A stretch of 64,000 nt of DNA, taken from assembly GCA_024281995.1 (NCBI GenBank), contig JAMWZW010000001.1, forward strand, positions 186,001-250,000. The letters run 5' to 3'. Under the pieces are notes generated by a model. The model saw only the letters and a list, made by a program, of their open reading frames with translations. It was not told the DNA's origin and made no database searches. The DNA comes from Nitrosomonas sp. Lineage in GTDB: Bacteria; Pseudomonadota; Gammaproteobacteria; Burkholderiales; Nitrosomonadaceae. The position numbers and the translations under genes were made by a program. This document shows, piece by piece, positions 18,079 to 27,264 of the stretch (position 1 is the stretch's first letter; every line of letters begins with the position of its first letter).

Positions 18079-19167
18079 ATGTTTTCCCCCAACGATTATG
18101 CTCATATGGCTTATGCGCTCCGTTTAGCTGAGAAAGGTCTTTATAGCACAACACCTAACCCGCGCGTCGGATGCGTAATCGCCAACAATGGCAAGATCGT
18201 CGGCTCTGGCTGGCATGAACGAGCCGGGCAAGCGCACGCTGAAATTGTTGCGCTGAATGAAGCAGGAAAAGCAGCGCGTGATGCAATTGCCTATATAACA
18301 TTGGAGCCTTGCAGCCATTACGGGCGTACACCACCTTGCGCTAATGCTCTGATTGAAGCAGGTATTGCCAAAGCTATTATCGCGATGGAAGATCCCAACC
18401 CTCTTGTATCCGGCCGTGGTTGTGCATTGTTGCAACAGGCGGGTATTGCGGTACAAATAGGGCTACTAAATGAGGAGGCGCATGCACTTAATACAGGTTT
18501 TATTTCTCGCATGGTTCACAAGAAACCATGGGTCAGGTTAAAAGTTGCAGCAAGCCTTGATGGCAAGACTGCTCTAAATAACGGCATCAGCCAATGGATT
18601 ACGGAGGATGCTGCACGCCGGGACGGACATCGGTGGCGAGCGCGTTCATGCGCTATCTTGACAGGAATCGGCACAGTCAGAGCTGATAATCCTCAATTAA
18701 CAGTACGTTCTGTAAAAACGTCGCGTCAACCCAAAAAAATTGTTGTCGATAGCCATTTAGACATTCCGCTGAATGCTCTGTTGCTGCAAGGAGAAGAAGT
18801 TCTAGTTTTTACTACCCATGATGTGAATGAGAAGAAAAAACAGGCGCTTGAGAAGTTAGGTATACGGATCATTATCTTGTGCGATTCTGAAGGTAAGGTA
18901 GATTTAAAAAAAATGATGACTTTACTGGCTGACTCGGGCATGAATGAGATTCTGGTCGAAGCCGGGTGTAGCCTTAATGGAGCTCTAGTAGAATCTGGGT
19001 TAGTTGATGAAATAATTTTTTATTTTGCGCCTCATTTGATTGGCAATGACGCAAAAGGGATGTTGAGATTGCCGGAATTAACCGATCTGCAACAAAAGAA
19101 GGCACTGGCGATTCAGGACCTCCGTATGATCGGAAAGGATATCCGCGTAATTGCTAAGCTGTTATAA
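18079..19167 (+). CDS. ribD: bifunctional riboflavin biosynthesis deaminase/reductase RibD
   Basis: A 362-residue two-domain enzyme for the second and third steps of riboflavin synthesis. The N-terminal cytidine-deaminase-like domain (residues 1-145) has HAEIVAL and PCSHYGRTPPC zinc motifs. The C-terminal NADPH-dependent reductase (from about residue 150) has VRLKVAASLDGKTAL, GIGTVRADNPQLTVR and ILVEAGCSLNGALVE. The frame is intact and of usual length. It is convergent with regA, with 11 bp between the stop codons. Confidence 0.97.
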   Translation: MFSPNDYAHMAYALRLAEKGLYSTTPNPRVGCVIANNGKIVGSGWHERAGQAHAEIVALNEAGKAARDAIAYITLEPCSHYGRTPPCANALIEAGIAKAIIAMEDPNPLVSGRGCALLQQAGIAVQIGLLNEEAHALNTGFISRMVHKKPWVRLKVAASLDGKTALNNGISQWITEDAARRDGHRWRARSCAILTGIGTVRADNPQLTVRSVKTSRQPKKIVVDSHLDIPLNALLLQGEEVLVFTTHDVNEKKKQALEKLGIRIIILCDSEGKVDLKKMMTLLADSGMNEILVEAGCSLNGALVESGLVDEIIFYFAPHLIGNDAKGMLRLPELTDLQQKKALAIQDLRMIGKDIRVIAKLL

Positions 19168-19178
19168 ATGCTAATTGA

Positions 19179-19739
19179 TTATTCCCGATGAGGCCGCTTG
19201 GCAAGTTTGCGTTGCAGTGTACGCCGGTGCATGTTCAATATTCTCGCGGTAACAGATATGTTATTGTCATTTTCCGTAAGGATTCGTTGAATATATTCCC
19301 ATTCCAATCGGCCTACAGATAACGGATTGACACTAATAGGAATATCCGATTCGCCAGTAGTTCGCTCAAAAGCAGCCATGATTTCATCGGCATCCACAGG
19401 TTTTGCGAGGTAATGCGTAGCACCAAGTTTGATAGCTTCGACAGCCGTAGCGATACTAGCATAACCTGTTAGCATGACAATTCGCGTACCAGAATCTAGG
19501 GTTTTTAATTTTTCCACTAAAACCAATCCAGACTCGCTGGATAATTTGAGATCAACAATTGCATATTCGGGCGTTGAAGTTTCAGCTAGATTGAATGCAT
19601 CATCTATCGTATGGGCGCATGTCACACTGAAGCCGCGTTTAGTCATGGCTTTCTTCAATACATCGCAAAAAACGGTATCATCGTCTACGATCAATAAACT
19701 GGGGTTTTCATTGCTATCGGTCGATGGAGAATCAATCAT
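19179..19739 (-). CDS. regA: RegA/PrrA-type redox response regulator
   Basis: A 186-residue response regulator. The receiver (residues 14-125) has LLIVDDD, the phospho-acceptor Asp in AIVDLKLSSESG, MLTGYASI and the Lys in YLAKPVDADEI. The C-terminal Fis-type helix-turn-helix (LEWEYIQRILTENDNNISVT, MHRRTLQRKL) is nearly invariant in RegA/PrrA/ActR proteins. These regulators control respiration and carbon or nitrogen metabolism in response to quinone redox state. Its start is 4 bp after the regB stop, so the two form one operon. Confidence 0.93.
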   Translation of the reverse strand: MIDSPSTDSNENPSLLIVDDDTVFCDVLKKAMTKRGFSVTCAHTIDDAFNLAETSTPEYAIVDLKLSSESGLVLVEKLKTLDSGTRIVMLTGYASIATAVEAIKLGATHYLAKPVDADEIMAAFERTTGESDIPISVNPLSVGRLEWEYIQRILTENDNNISVTARILNMHRRTLQRKLAKRPHRE

Positions 19740-19743
19740 GCAC

Positions 19744-21003
19744 TTATCCTATCAACGGCAAAATAACTTGAGTGCAGGCTCCACCTTGCTCAAGATTGAA
19801 CAAGCGAACACTACCGCCAAATCTTTCGATATTTGCATTGGCAAGAAATAGACCAATTCCGAAGCCCTGCCCTGGCGTTTTGCTAGAGAAAAATGCTTCT
19901 CCAGCACGTTGCATAGCTTCTGCTGATAAACCCTCGCCATCATCAACGATTTCGAGATGAAGCATTTGATTGTCCCAATCGCTCTTGATTTCAATGCATT
20001 TTGACGAAGCATCGGCGGCGTTATTGAGGAGATTCAAGATGGATTGACTGAGCAATTGATTATCCATGATCCGAGGTATGGGCTGCTTATCTGTGCAATG
20101 ATAGGTGTACCGAACTGAAGGACGTATGAGTTTCCATTTATCAAGAATTTGATCAAGAAACTCATTGACTGGTAATTCACTACCTTGTTCGGCTCTCGTC
20201 TGACCGACTTTTGCCAGCAATTGAGTAAGCGTTTGCTTGCAATGAGTGATTTGGTCCCGCAAGATACGGATATTATTCTGAAATTCATTATCTTGCATGT
20301 ATTCTTGTTGCAATTCTCTCGTTATGACAGCCATAGTCGAGAGCGGAGTTCCAAGTTCATGTGCGGCACCCGCTGCAAGTGTTCCCAAAGCGATAATTTG
20401 TTCATTACGTAAGGCATGTTCACGGGCTTTGGCAAGGTCTTGATCCCGGTCTCGAATCGAGGCGCTCATTTTAACTACAAACCAGGCAATGATAACAGTG
20501 CTTAATACGAATGCTAACCACATCCCTGATACGTGCAATGCAAATTCGATAAGATGATTACTATGTTCATGCGGTAGTGGTACGTAAACGAATAATAATA
20601 ATGTATAACAGGCAATCGTAATAAAGGCCATCACCCATGTGTAGCGCCATGGTAATGTGGCTGCAGCAATAGTAATCGGTAGTAAATATAGTGAGATAAA
20701 AGGATTGGTCGATCCACCGCTAAAGTACAATAATGTACTCAGAGCTAGTACATCAATAAGCAATTGTAAGAAGAATTCTAAGTGGGCTACCGGCCATTTG
20801 CGATGCAAGCGAATCCAGGTTAGAAAGTTTATAAGTGCGAGTAACGCTACCACTAAGACAAGCTGTACCCATGGAATTTCAATATCAATCGTCCAATAAA
20901 CTAGACCGATTGTGAGGCACTGAGCAGCAATGGCAATATTGCGTAGCCAAAATAAACGTTGTAAATTCTTACTAAGAGGTGATTGACTAAGGTCACTAAA
21001 CAT
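19744..21003 (-). CDS. regB: RegB/PrrB-type redox sensor histidine kinase
   Basis: A 419-residue membrane histidine kinase. Six hydrophobic segments fill residues 20-180; the second half of that region holds GGSTNPF, the quinone-binding heptapeptide of RegB. The H-box is AAGAAHELGTPLSTMAVI, and the redox-active cysteine seems conserved in DQITHCKQTLTQLL. The ATPase domain has N, G1 and G2 boxes (SILNLLNNAADASS, VDDGEGLS, GQGFGIGLFLA). It phosphorylates RegA, encoded 4 bp downstream. Confidence 0.94.
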   Translation of the reverse strand: MFSDLSQSPLSKNLQRLFWLRNIAIAAQCLTIGLVYWTIDIEIPWVQLVLVVALLALINFLTWIRLHRKWPVAHLEFFLQLLIDVLALSTLLYFSGGSTNPFISLYLLPITIAAATLPWRYTWVMAFITIACYTLLLFVYVPLPHEHSNHLIEFALHVSGMWLAFVLSTVIIAWFVVKMSASIRDRDQDLAKAREHALRNEQIIALGTLAAGAAHELGTPLSTMAVITRELQQEYMQDNEFQNNIRILRDQITHCKQTLTQLLAKVGQTRAEQGSELPVNEFLDQILDKWKLIRPSVRYTYHCTDKQPIPRIMDNQLLSQSILNLLNNAADASSKCIEIKSDWDNQMLHLEIVDDGEGLSAEAMQRAGEAFFSSKTPGQGFGIGLFLANANIERFGGSVRLFNLEQGGACTQVILPLIG

Positions 21004-21301
21004 GATGATGGATAAAAAAGATAGTTTTGCTTGCTTAACGTTGGAACATTAGCGCAAATTTTAGTGTATGGCTATGCGGCAAATTGTCTCAGGTGATGAG
21101 AGAGGTAATAAATTACAGATCATTTTGTATAAAGAAGTATAATTAGTGATGTAATTTTATGTTTTTAAATAAGTTTTTATTTGCAAAGGAAATCGATAAT
21201 GCGAATGTCTTTGCAATTATAGTAACGATTGTTTTTTTCAGTTAGAATCGTGAGCCGTTTTTTATGTCAATGAATTAGCGTTATCTTTTTAAAAAAATTT
21301 T

Positions 21302-22420
21302 ATGATTCTTATTCTTGTCCCCAACACTCGATCAGATAGTTCGGAATATAAACAACTTTTGGCACATTTGGCGAATTTTTCTGGCATATCCACGCGAGTA
21401 CATACCGAAGTGGGCGCTGAACAAACACTGACAGAGATCTATCTGATTGGTAATACTAAAGTGTTATCAATTGAAGATGTCAGTTCGCTTCCTTGTGTTG
21501 ATCGAGTTGTACGAGTTTCCGAGGAATATCGCATTTTAGGGCGGCATGAAAATGATGATCGTCTAACACATTTTGACTATAACGGGGTTCGGTTTGGACA
21601 AGATACACTGAATATATTTGCTGGTTTATGTGCAGTTGACACCCTCGAGCATGTTGAAATGATGATGAAAGCCCTGAGAGAACAGGGTCAGGTTTGTACT
21701 CGAATGGGAGCATACAAACCGCGTACGAGTCCTTATGCATTTCAGGGGCATGGTAAAGCCTGTCTGCCATATGTATTTGATCTTGCAGGAAAATATGGTA
21801 TCAAGGTGATTGCTATGGAGATTACGCATGAGTCCCACTTGGATGAAATAAGCAATGCACTATATCAAACGGGAAACACGACAGGCGTTATGCTACAGAT
21901 TGGAACAAGAAATACGCAAAATTTTGAATTACTGAAAATCGTAGGCCGTCAGCAGAATTTCCCAGTACTGATCAAGCGCGGTTTTGGTATTACTTTGGAT
22001 GAATCTTTAAATGCTGCTGAATATTTAGCTTCGGAAGGAAATCGCAAGGTAGTTTTTGGATTGCGTGGAATGAAAACAAATATGGGCGATCCGCATCGTA
22101 ATTTTGTTGATTTCTCACACGTTCCTGTTGTCAAAAGGCTAACTCGCATGCCAGTCTGTATTGATCCTTCGCACTCAGTAGGCACTCGTGCAAGTTCACC
22201 AGACGGTGTTCTGGATATCATGCATGTTACTGCGCAAGGTATAATAGCTGGTGCCAACATGGTTTTGGTTGATTTTCATCCTGCGCCTAGTAAAGCCTTG
22301 GTAGACGGGCCGCAGGCTTTGCTTATGCGAGAATTGCCACAATTTCTGGAAGATATTCAAATTGCTCGAGAAGCTTATGAAAAACGTGTTGCGCTGACTG
22401 AGCGTTATCGTGAGGGATAA
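21302..22420 (+). CDS. divergent DAHP synthase/KdsA-family aldolase
   Basis: A 372-residue protein built like type I-beta DAHP synthases: an N-terminal ferredoxin-like domain (residues 1-85) and a TIM barrel. Conserved parts are AGLCAVDTLEHVE (metal Cys), YKPRTSPYAFQG, PVLIKRG, IDPSHSVGTR (metal His) and VDGPQAL (metal Asp). Differences from the usual enzyme are GLRG where most have CERG, and VDFHP where most have IEVHP, which puts Asp in place of the Glu metal ligand. It may be an active variant of the first shikimate-pathway enzyme or have a related aldolase role. No Shine-Dalgarno is visible. Confidence 0.8.
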   Translation: MILILVPNTRSDSSEYKQLLAHLANFSGISTRVHTEVGAEQTLTEIYLIGNTKVLSIEDVSSLPCVDRVVRVSEEYRILGRHENDDRLTHFDYNGVRFGQDTLNIFAGLCAVDTLEHVEMMMKALREQGQVCTRMGAYKPRTSPYAFQGHGKACLPYVFDLAGKYGIKVIAMEITHESHLDEISNALYQTGNTTGVMLQIGTRNTQNFELLKIVGRQQNFPVLIKRGFGITLDESLNAAEYLASEGNRKVVFGLRGMKTNMGDPHRNFVDFSHVPVVKRLTRMPVCIDPSHSVGTRASSPDGVLDIMHVTAQGIIAGANMVLVDFHPAPSKALVDGPQALLMRELPQFLEDIQIAREAYEKRVALTERYREG

Positions 22421-22520
22421 AATATTACCGATACTTTGATTGCTTGCGGATCTTGCATTCATTGATAGGGTTAATAATTGCCAAGCTAATATGGCAACAA
22501 CCTGATTTTGGAGAAAATAA

Positions 22521-23465
22521 ATGATCAAAGTGTTACTTTCAAACCCAAGGGGCTTTTGTGCTGGTGTAGATCGAGCGATAGAAATTGTTGAACGAGCGCT
22601 TACAATGCATGGAGCGCCAATTTATGTGCGGCACGAAGTTGTGCATAACCGTTTTGTGGTTGAAGATTTAGAAAAAAAAGGCGCTGTTTTTGTAGAAAAT
22701 CTGGATGAAGTGCCGCAAGACAGCATTTTAATTTTTAGCGCGCATGGCGTCTCGCATGCTGTACGACGGGAGGCTGCGGAGCGGAGATTGAAAGTATTTG
22801 ATGCAACGTGTCCATTGGTTACCAAAGTTCATGTGGAAGTGGCCAAGATGCGTAAAGATGGAAAAGAAATCATTATGATAGGTCATCAAGGTCATCCTGA
22901 AGTAGAAGGCACTATGGGGCAGATCGATGGCGATGATAAAGGTATGTATCTCGTCGAAACCGAAACGGATGTTACAAATTTAAAGGTAAAAGACGAATGC
23001 AATTTGGCTTATGTGACACAAACGACATTGTCAGTTGACGACGCCGCCCGCATTGTCGATGCATTGAAACGGCGATTTCCTAAAATAAGTGGCCCGAAGA
23101 AAGATGATATCTGCTATGCCACACAGAATCGTCAGGATGCCGTTAAAAAAATGGTGAATCAGTGTGATTTGGTAATTGTGGTTGGCTCTCCCAATAGCTC
23201 CAATTCTAATCGATTGTGCGAAGTGGCTAGAAATGCAAATGTGGAAGCTTATATGGTGGATCGTGCTGAGCAATTACAAGAAAAATGGTTTGATCGAAAA
23301 AAAGTTATTGGCATCACTGCAGGAGCCTCAGCACCAGAAATACTGGTTCAGCAAGTAATATCCCGGCTTAAGCAAATTGGCGCCGATCAAATTGGTGAAG
23401 ATGTAATGATTGAAGAGTTGAGCGGAGTTGTCGAATCAGTTGTGTTCCCTTTACCAAAAGCCTGA
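22521..23465 (+). CDS. ispH: 4-hydroxy-3-methylbut-2-enyl diphosphate reductase
   Basis: A 314-residue 4Fe-4S enzyme for the last step of the non-mevalonate isoprenoid pathway. The three cluster cysteines are in [12 protein letters not shown] (residue 13), [11 protein letters not shown] and [40 protein letters not shown] and TAGASAPE are family motifs. The length is usual. The start ATG at 22521 is preceded by GGAG about 9 bases upstream. It is 100 bp downstream of the DAHP synthase-like gene and convergent with thiO. Confidence 0.98.
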   Translation: MIKVLLSNPRGFCAGVDRAIEIVERALTMHGAPIYVRHEVVHNRFVVEDLEKKGAVFVENLDEVPQDSILIFSAHGVSHAVRREAAERRLKVFDATCPLVTKVHVEVAKMRKDGKEIIMIGHQGHPEVEGTMGQIDGDDKGMYLVETETDVTNLKVKDECNLAYVTQTTLSVDDAARIVDALKRRFPKISGPKKDDICYATQNRQDAVKKMVNQCDLVIVVGSPNSSNSNRLCEVARNANVEAYMVDRAEQLQEKWFDRKKVIGITAGASAPEILVQQVISRLKQIGADQIGEDVMIEELSGVVESVVFPLPKA

Positions 23466-23472
23466 TTAACAA

Positions 23473-24585
23473 TTAGTCAGAATTCCATCCTGCTTGATAC
23501 GGCTTGATATCAAGTGGTTGCGTTGCATCAATTATCTCATTTACCAGAATTTCAGCGCTAGCAGGCGCCATAGTTACGCCATAACGGAAGTGACCGCAGT
23601 TTATGAACAGATTGTCAATAATAGGATGCTTACCAATGGTAGGGATATTATTAGACGAACCCGGACGTAATCCTGACCAGTGCTGAATGATTGGCATATT
23701 ACCCAGTTCGGGTAAAATACTTTGAGCGCGATTTAACAAATAATTGCGTGCTGAAATAGTGACCTGCTTATTAAATCCTACATTCTCAAGTGTACTGCCG
23801 ACAAGTAAGTGGCCATCCTGACGCGGAATGATATATAAGTCACCTTGTACCGCAATCGTACGAATTGGTGGTTTGTCAAATTTAAATAATAACATTTGCC
23901 CTTTTATCGGCTTTATATTTAATTTGAGTCGATGAGCTCCTAAAATTCCTTTGCTCCAAGCACCCGCACAAACAATATAGTAGTCAGCAACAAATTTGCC
24001 ACAAGCGGAGTTAATTGATTGTACTTTATGATGTGTGATTTTAAGATTTTCAACTGTGCAATTTTCTAGAATATGACCACCTAATAGCGTCACTCTTTTT
24101 AATAGGGCTTGAAGTAGTCGTGGATTACGTATCTGAGCGATTTCCGGTAAATATAAAGCGAAATCTGGCGCCTTATTACTATAACTTTGAGTGTTAATAT
24201 TGTTAGAAATAAAGGGAGTATCAGTTAATGGGTGCGGCGTGAAGTTCATTTGACGTACTAAATACCATTGCCTTGCAGCATCAAGATTATATGGAGGTAA
24301 CACCCACATGCCGGATTTGTCATATTCTGGATTAATTCCTGAAGCGTTGTGTAAAGTGGAAATCCACGATGGGAATTGTTTGGCACTGTAATCAGTAAGT
24401 TGTGTTACTTCGTTAGCATAATCCCACGGACAAAGAGGCGATAGAATACCACCACCTGCCCACGATGATTCCTGCCCAGCTTTTCTGCGTTCTAGAAGCG
24501 TGACTTTTGCACCCTTGAGTAAAAGACGCTCCGCGGTAGCAAGTCCAATAATGCCTGCACCAACTATAATAACCGATTGTTTCAT
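23473..24585 (-). CDS. thiO: glycine oxidase ThiO
   Basis: A 370-residue FAD-dependent amine oxidase of the DAO family, which makes iminoglycine for the thiazole ring of thiamine in aerobes. The N-terminal VIIVGAGIIGLATAERLLL is the FAD Rossmann motif; QESSWAGGGILSPLCPW is the ThiO-type second segment. YYIVCAGAWS and HWSGLRPGSS (substrate Arg), then NCGHFRYGVTMAP, close the fold. It is divergent from the pilin operon. The gene is AT-richer than its neighbours but intact. Confidence 0.92.
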   Translation of the reverse strand: MKQSVIIVGAGIIGLATAERLLLKGAKVTLLERRKAGQESSWAGGGILSPLCPWDYANEVTQLTDYSAKQFPSWISTLHNASGINPEYDKSGMWVLPPYNLDAARQWYLVRQMNFTPHPLTDTPFISNNINTQSYSNKAPDFALYLPEIAQIRNPRLLQALLKRVTLLGGHILENCTVENLKITHHKVQSINSACGKFVADYYIVCAGAWSKGILGAHRLKLNIKPIKGQMLLFKFDKPPIRTIAVQGDLYIIPRQDGHLLVGSTLENVGFNKQVTISARNYLLNRAQSILPELGNMPIIQHWSGLRPGSSNNIPTIGKHPIIDNLFINCGHFRYGVTMAPASAEILVNEIIDATQPLDIKPYQAGWNSD

Positions 24586-24818
24586 AATAAATTAGTTATC
24601 CGTTTTCTGAATGTAAAGTTGTGGATAATTTAACCGTTAAAACAAATTGTAACCCACACATATCAGATAAGTTTCTTTATTGCAAAGAGGGTCCTGCAAA
24701 TGAAATTATGTATTCCAACTAAAGTTTATCAAGATTGCTGTCGCTAAGACTTAGCCAGCATTAATAAATAAATTGCATCAATAGCAGTAGAGAAAAAATT
24801 CATTTGGTGATTTTATAA

Positions 24819-25358
24819 ATGAATAGAGACCATGTCATGGAACAATTGAAAGTAAATGGATTTACACTGGTTGAACTATTGGTCACATTAAGTGTGGCAA
24901 GCATTTTGCTAGCAGTTGCAGCACCAAGTTATCGCACATTTGTACAAGATAATTTACTTACAGCGCAAAGTAATACTTTCCATTCTGCGTTAGCCTTGGC
25001 TAAAAGCGAAGCAATCAGACGCAGTAGTTTTGCGACGATTTGTCCAAGTACAAATGGCACAGGTTGTACAGGTGGTACAACGTGGTCGAATGGTTGGCTT
25101 GTTTTTGCCGATGCAAATGGTAACGGTGTGGTTGAAGGAGGTGAACAGATTTTGCAAGTCAATGCGGCGTTATCGGGTGGAAATATCTTGAGGTCAGGAT
25201 TCAGGATCAGGATCACATTTTCCGCCAGCGGCTTTACATCGGGCTTTGCAGATACTTTTTCATTGTGTGATAGTCGCGGAGCATCCCATTCCAAAGCTAT
25301 AGTCTTAAATAATCAAGGTCGTTTTCGTTCTGAAACAGGCACAGGAGCATGTTCTTGA
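24819..25358 (+). CDS. fimT: GspH/FimT-family minor pilin
   Basis: A 179-residue type IV prepilin-like protein. The leader ends in Gly before FTLVELLVTLSVASILLA, the PilD cleavage site and N-terminal helix. ATG at 24819 is used; ATG 24837 is an alternative giving a shorter leader. The C-terminal half has the GspH domain with paired cysteines (ATICPSTNGTGC and a final C). It opens the operon of minor pilins that prime pilus assembly; its end overlaps pilV by 10 nt. Confidence 0.9.
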   Translation: MNRDHVMEQLKVNGFTLVELLVTLSVASILLAVAAPSYRTFVQDNLLTAQSNTFHSALALAKSEAIRRSSFATICPSTNGTGCTGGTTWSNGWLVFADANGNGVVEGGEQILQVNAALSGGNILRSGFRIRITFSASGFTSGFADTFSLCDSRGASHSKAIVLNNQGRFRSETGTGACS

Positions 25359-25861
25359 ATCGCGCAATTCCTTTATCGAGCCAGGTATCCAGTCACGGCT
25401 TTAGCTTGCTGGAAGTATTAATCACGGTCCTTATAGTATCTTTCGGTTTGCTAGGAATGGCAGCCTTGGTTGTGTCCGGCGTGCGAAGTAACAATGTTGC
25501 TCATTATCGTTCAGTAGCCAGTAAACAAACAGAGGATATTGCCGATCGTATGCGTGCCAATATTACTGGTGTGACTGCTGGAGCATATGATGCACTTGCA
25601 GATAATATTCCAAGCACTGTAGATTGTGTCGCAAGTGTATGCAATGAAACACAAATGGCTACATACGATCACGCTCAATGGAATACAGCTAATTCAATTT
25701 TGCTACCCACTGGCAGGGGTACTGTAAATGGGAGTTTGGCGGCAGGGTATTCAATTACAGTAATGTGGATAGAAAAAGAAATGAATGGTGAAGCTGATCC
25801 TAATTGTCCTGCAGGAGCAGTGGTGAATACAAGGTGTTTTGTTACCAGATTTGCTCCTTAA
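25349..25861 (+). CDS. pilV: minor pilin PilV
   Basis: A 170-residue prepilin. The cleavage site is HGFSLLEVLITVLIVSFGLL, followed by VSGVRSNNVAHYRSVASKQT as in PilV proteins. PilV joins PilW, PilX, FimU and PilY1 in the pilus-initiating tip complex. It overlaps fimT by 10 nt. The C-terminus carries a Cys pair (DPNCPAG, TRCFVTRF). The frame is intact. Confidence 0.9.
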   Translation: MFLNRAIPLSSQVSSHGFSLLEVLITVLIVSFGLLGMAALVVSGVRSNNVAHYRSVASKQTEDIADRMRANITGVTAGAYDALADNIPSTVDCVASVCNETQMATYDHAQWNTANSILLPTGRGTVNGSLAAGYSITVMWIEKEMNGEADPNCPAGAVVNTRCFVTRFAP

Positions 25862-25872
25862 TGGTTATTCAT

Positions 25873-26664
25873 ATGAGTCAGAAATATGACTGCAGAGCTA
25901 AGAAAGGAAATAAAGTGAGAAAGTTGAAAACTCAGCACGGGTTTACTTTGGTTGAAATGATGGTAGCAATGACGATAGGCCTAATATTACTTCTTGTTAT
26001 TGGAACTATTTTTGCTAGTAGTCGACAAGTTTTTCGCGAGCAGGAAGATAATGCACGTTTGCAAGAAAGCGGGCGTTATGCACTTGAGATTATTGGACGA
26101 AATGTAAAACAAGCAGGACACGTAGAAGTTCCATTTACGGGTTTTAAAGTTGCTTTTACTGGTACAGCAATTAGCGGTACCAATGGCGGTCCAGATGTTG
26201 CTGATACTATTACTCTGCAATATGAAGGGGCACTTAATGATAATGACTGTGAGGGCACTGGAGTATCTGTCGCTGGAAGAATTATTCAAAATCACTTCAA
26301 CATTGATGCTGCTAATGCAGAGTTGCAGTGTGCGAGTCAAATTTCAGATGCCCCCACTGCACCTGGAGTACCGCCAACTGGTCAAGTATTACTTAGTAAT
26401 GTGGAAGATCTGCAGATTCTTTATGGAATAGATACTGATGCTGATCAATCAGTAGATCAATACGTTGAATTGCCTGCTGATTGGGATCAAGTTGTTACTG
26501 CGCGTGTGTGTGTGCTGGTGCGTTCTGACAAAACTAATATAGTTCCTGATGGTAATTATTTAAATTGTAGTGGTGCAACAGTTGCTGTTCCTGCTGATAA
26601 AAGGCTCAGGCGTACTTTTACTGCGACATTTAATCTACGTAATCGTATTAATGGTACACCATGA
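25873..26664 (+). CDS. pilW: minor pilin PilW
   Basis: A 263-residue prepilin from the ATG at 25873; a longer in-frame start at 25861 and a GTG at 25916 are alternatives. The class III leader is unusually long, ending in QHG before FTLVEMMVAMTIGLILLL. The sequence then has REQEDNARLQESGRYALE and DVADTITLQYEG, both typical of PilW. The last four bases overlap pilX (ATGA), so the two are translationally coupled. Confidence 0.9.
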   Translation: MSQKYDCRAKKGNKVRKLKTQHGFTLVEMMVAMTIGLILLLVIGTIFASSRQVFREQEDNARLQESGRYALEIIGRNVKQAGHVEVPFTGFKVAFTGTAISGTNGGPDVADTITLQYEGALNDNDCEGTGVSVAGRIIQNHFNIDAANAELQCASQISDAPTAPGVPPTGQVLLSNVEDLQILYGIDTDADQSVDQYVELPADWDQVVTARVCVLVRSDKTNIVPDGNYLNCSGATVAVPADKRLRRTFTATFNLRNRINGTP

Positions 26665-27233
26665 ACATGTATTTCAATTTTTATTATCGACAAAGTGGTG
26701 CTGTATTTGTAACCGGTTTGATTTTCTTACTGGCTTTATCACTATTAGGGATAACAGCGGTAAAAATGGCCACAATGGAAGAAAGAATGTCAGGAAATAT
26801 GCGCGATCGTATGTTGGCAATGCAAGCAGCCGAAATGGGATTGCGATATGCAGAACATCATATTCGTGATAATGATTCTACCACTAACTCACCAAAATCA
26901 ATCGAAGGTTTGAGTGATTTCGACACAGCTTGTACAGATGGAATGTGCTATTACGGTTCAGGTGCAAATGCACCAACTGTACCAGCATGGGAGACTTATT
27001 GTAATCCGACATGTCCCATTAGCTATGTTGAAGGCAACGTTTTTAGAGTTGACGGTATAGCTTATACAGCACCAGCTTTACCAGCGGGTGTGCCTGCACC
27101 CACTTATCTTATTGAGGGAATCCAGAAAACTCCACCGGGAAATATCTTGAGATATTACTACCGCATTACGATTCGAGCTCAAGGAGCCAAGCAGGGTACC
27201 GTGGTTTGGTTGCAAGAAGTTTTTAGACCCTGA
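26661..27233 (+). CDS. pilX: minor pilin PilX
   Basis: A 190-residue PilX-family protein. The N-terminal helix GAVFVTGLIFLLALSLLGIT is followed by the family motif KMATMEERMSGNMRDRM and then MQAAEMGLRYAE. PilX lacks the canonical FTLxE prepilin motif, as usual for this family. It overlaps pilW by 4 nt and is followed after 31 bp by pilY1, whose product it helps place at the pilus tip. Confidence 0.9.
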   Translation: MNMYFNFYYRQSGAVFVTGLIFLLALSLLGITAVKMATMEERMSGNMRDRMLAMQAAEMGLRYAEHHIRDNDSTTNSPKSIEGLSDFDTACTDGMCYYGSGANAPTVPAWETYCNPTCPISYVEGNVFRVDGIAYTAPALPAGVPAPTYLIEGIQKTPPGNILRYYYRITIRAQGAKQGTVVWLQEVFRP

Positions 27234-27264
27234 GTATTTGAAATACTGTTAAGGAAGTAAGATT

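Noticed and set aside
24610..24640. A single TGTGGATAA upstream of thiO
   Set aside because: One DnaA-box match in AT-rich sequence is expected by chance; no second box is near.
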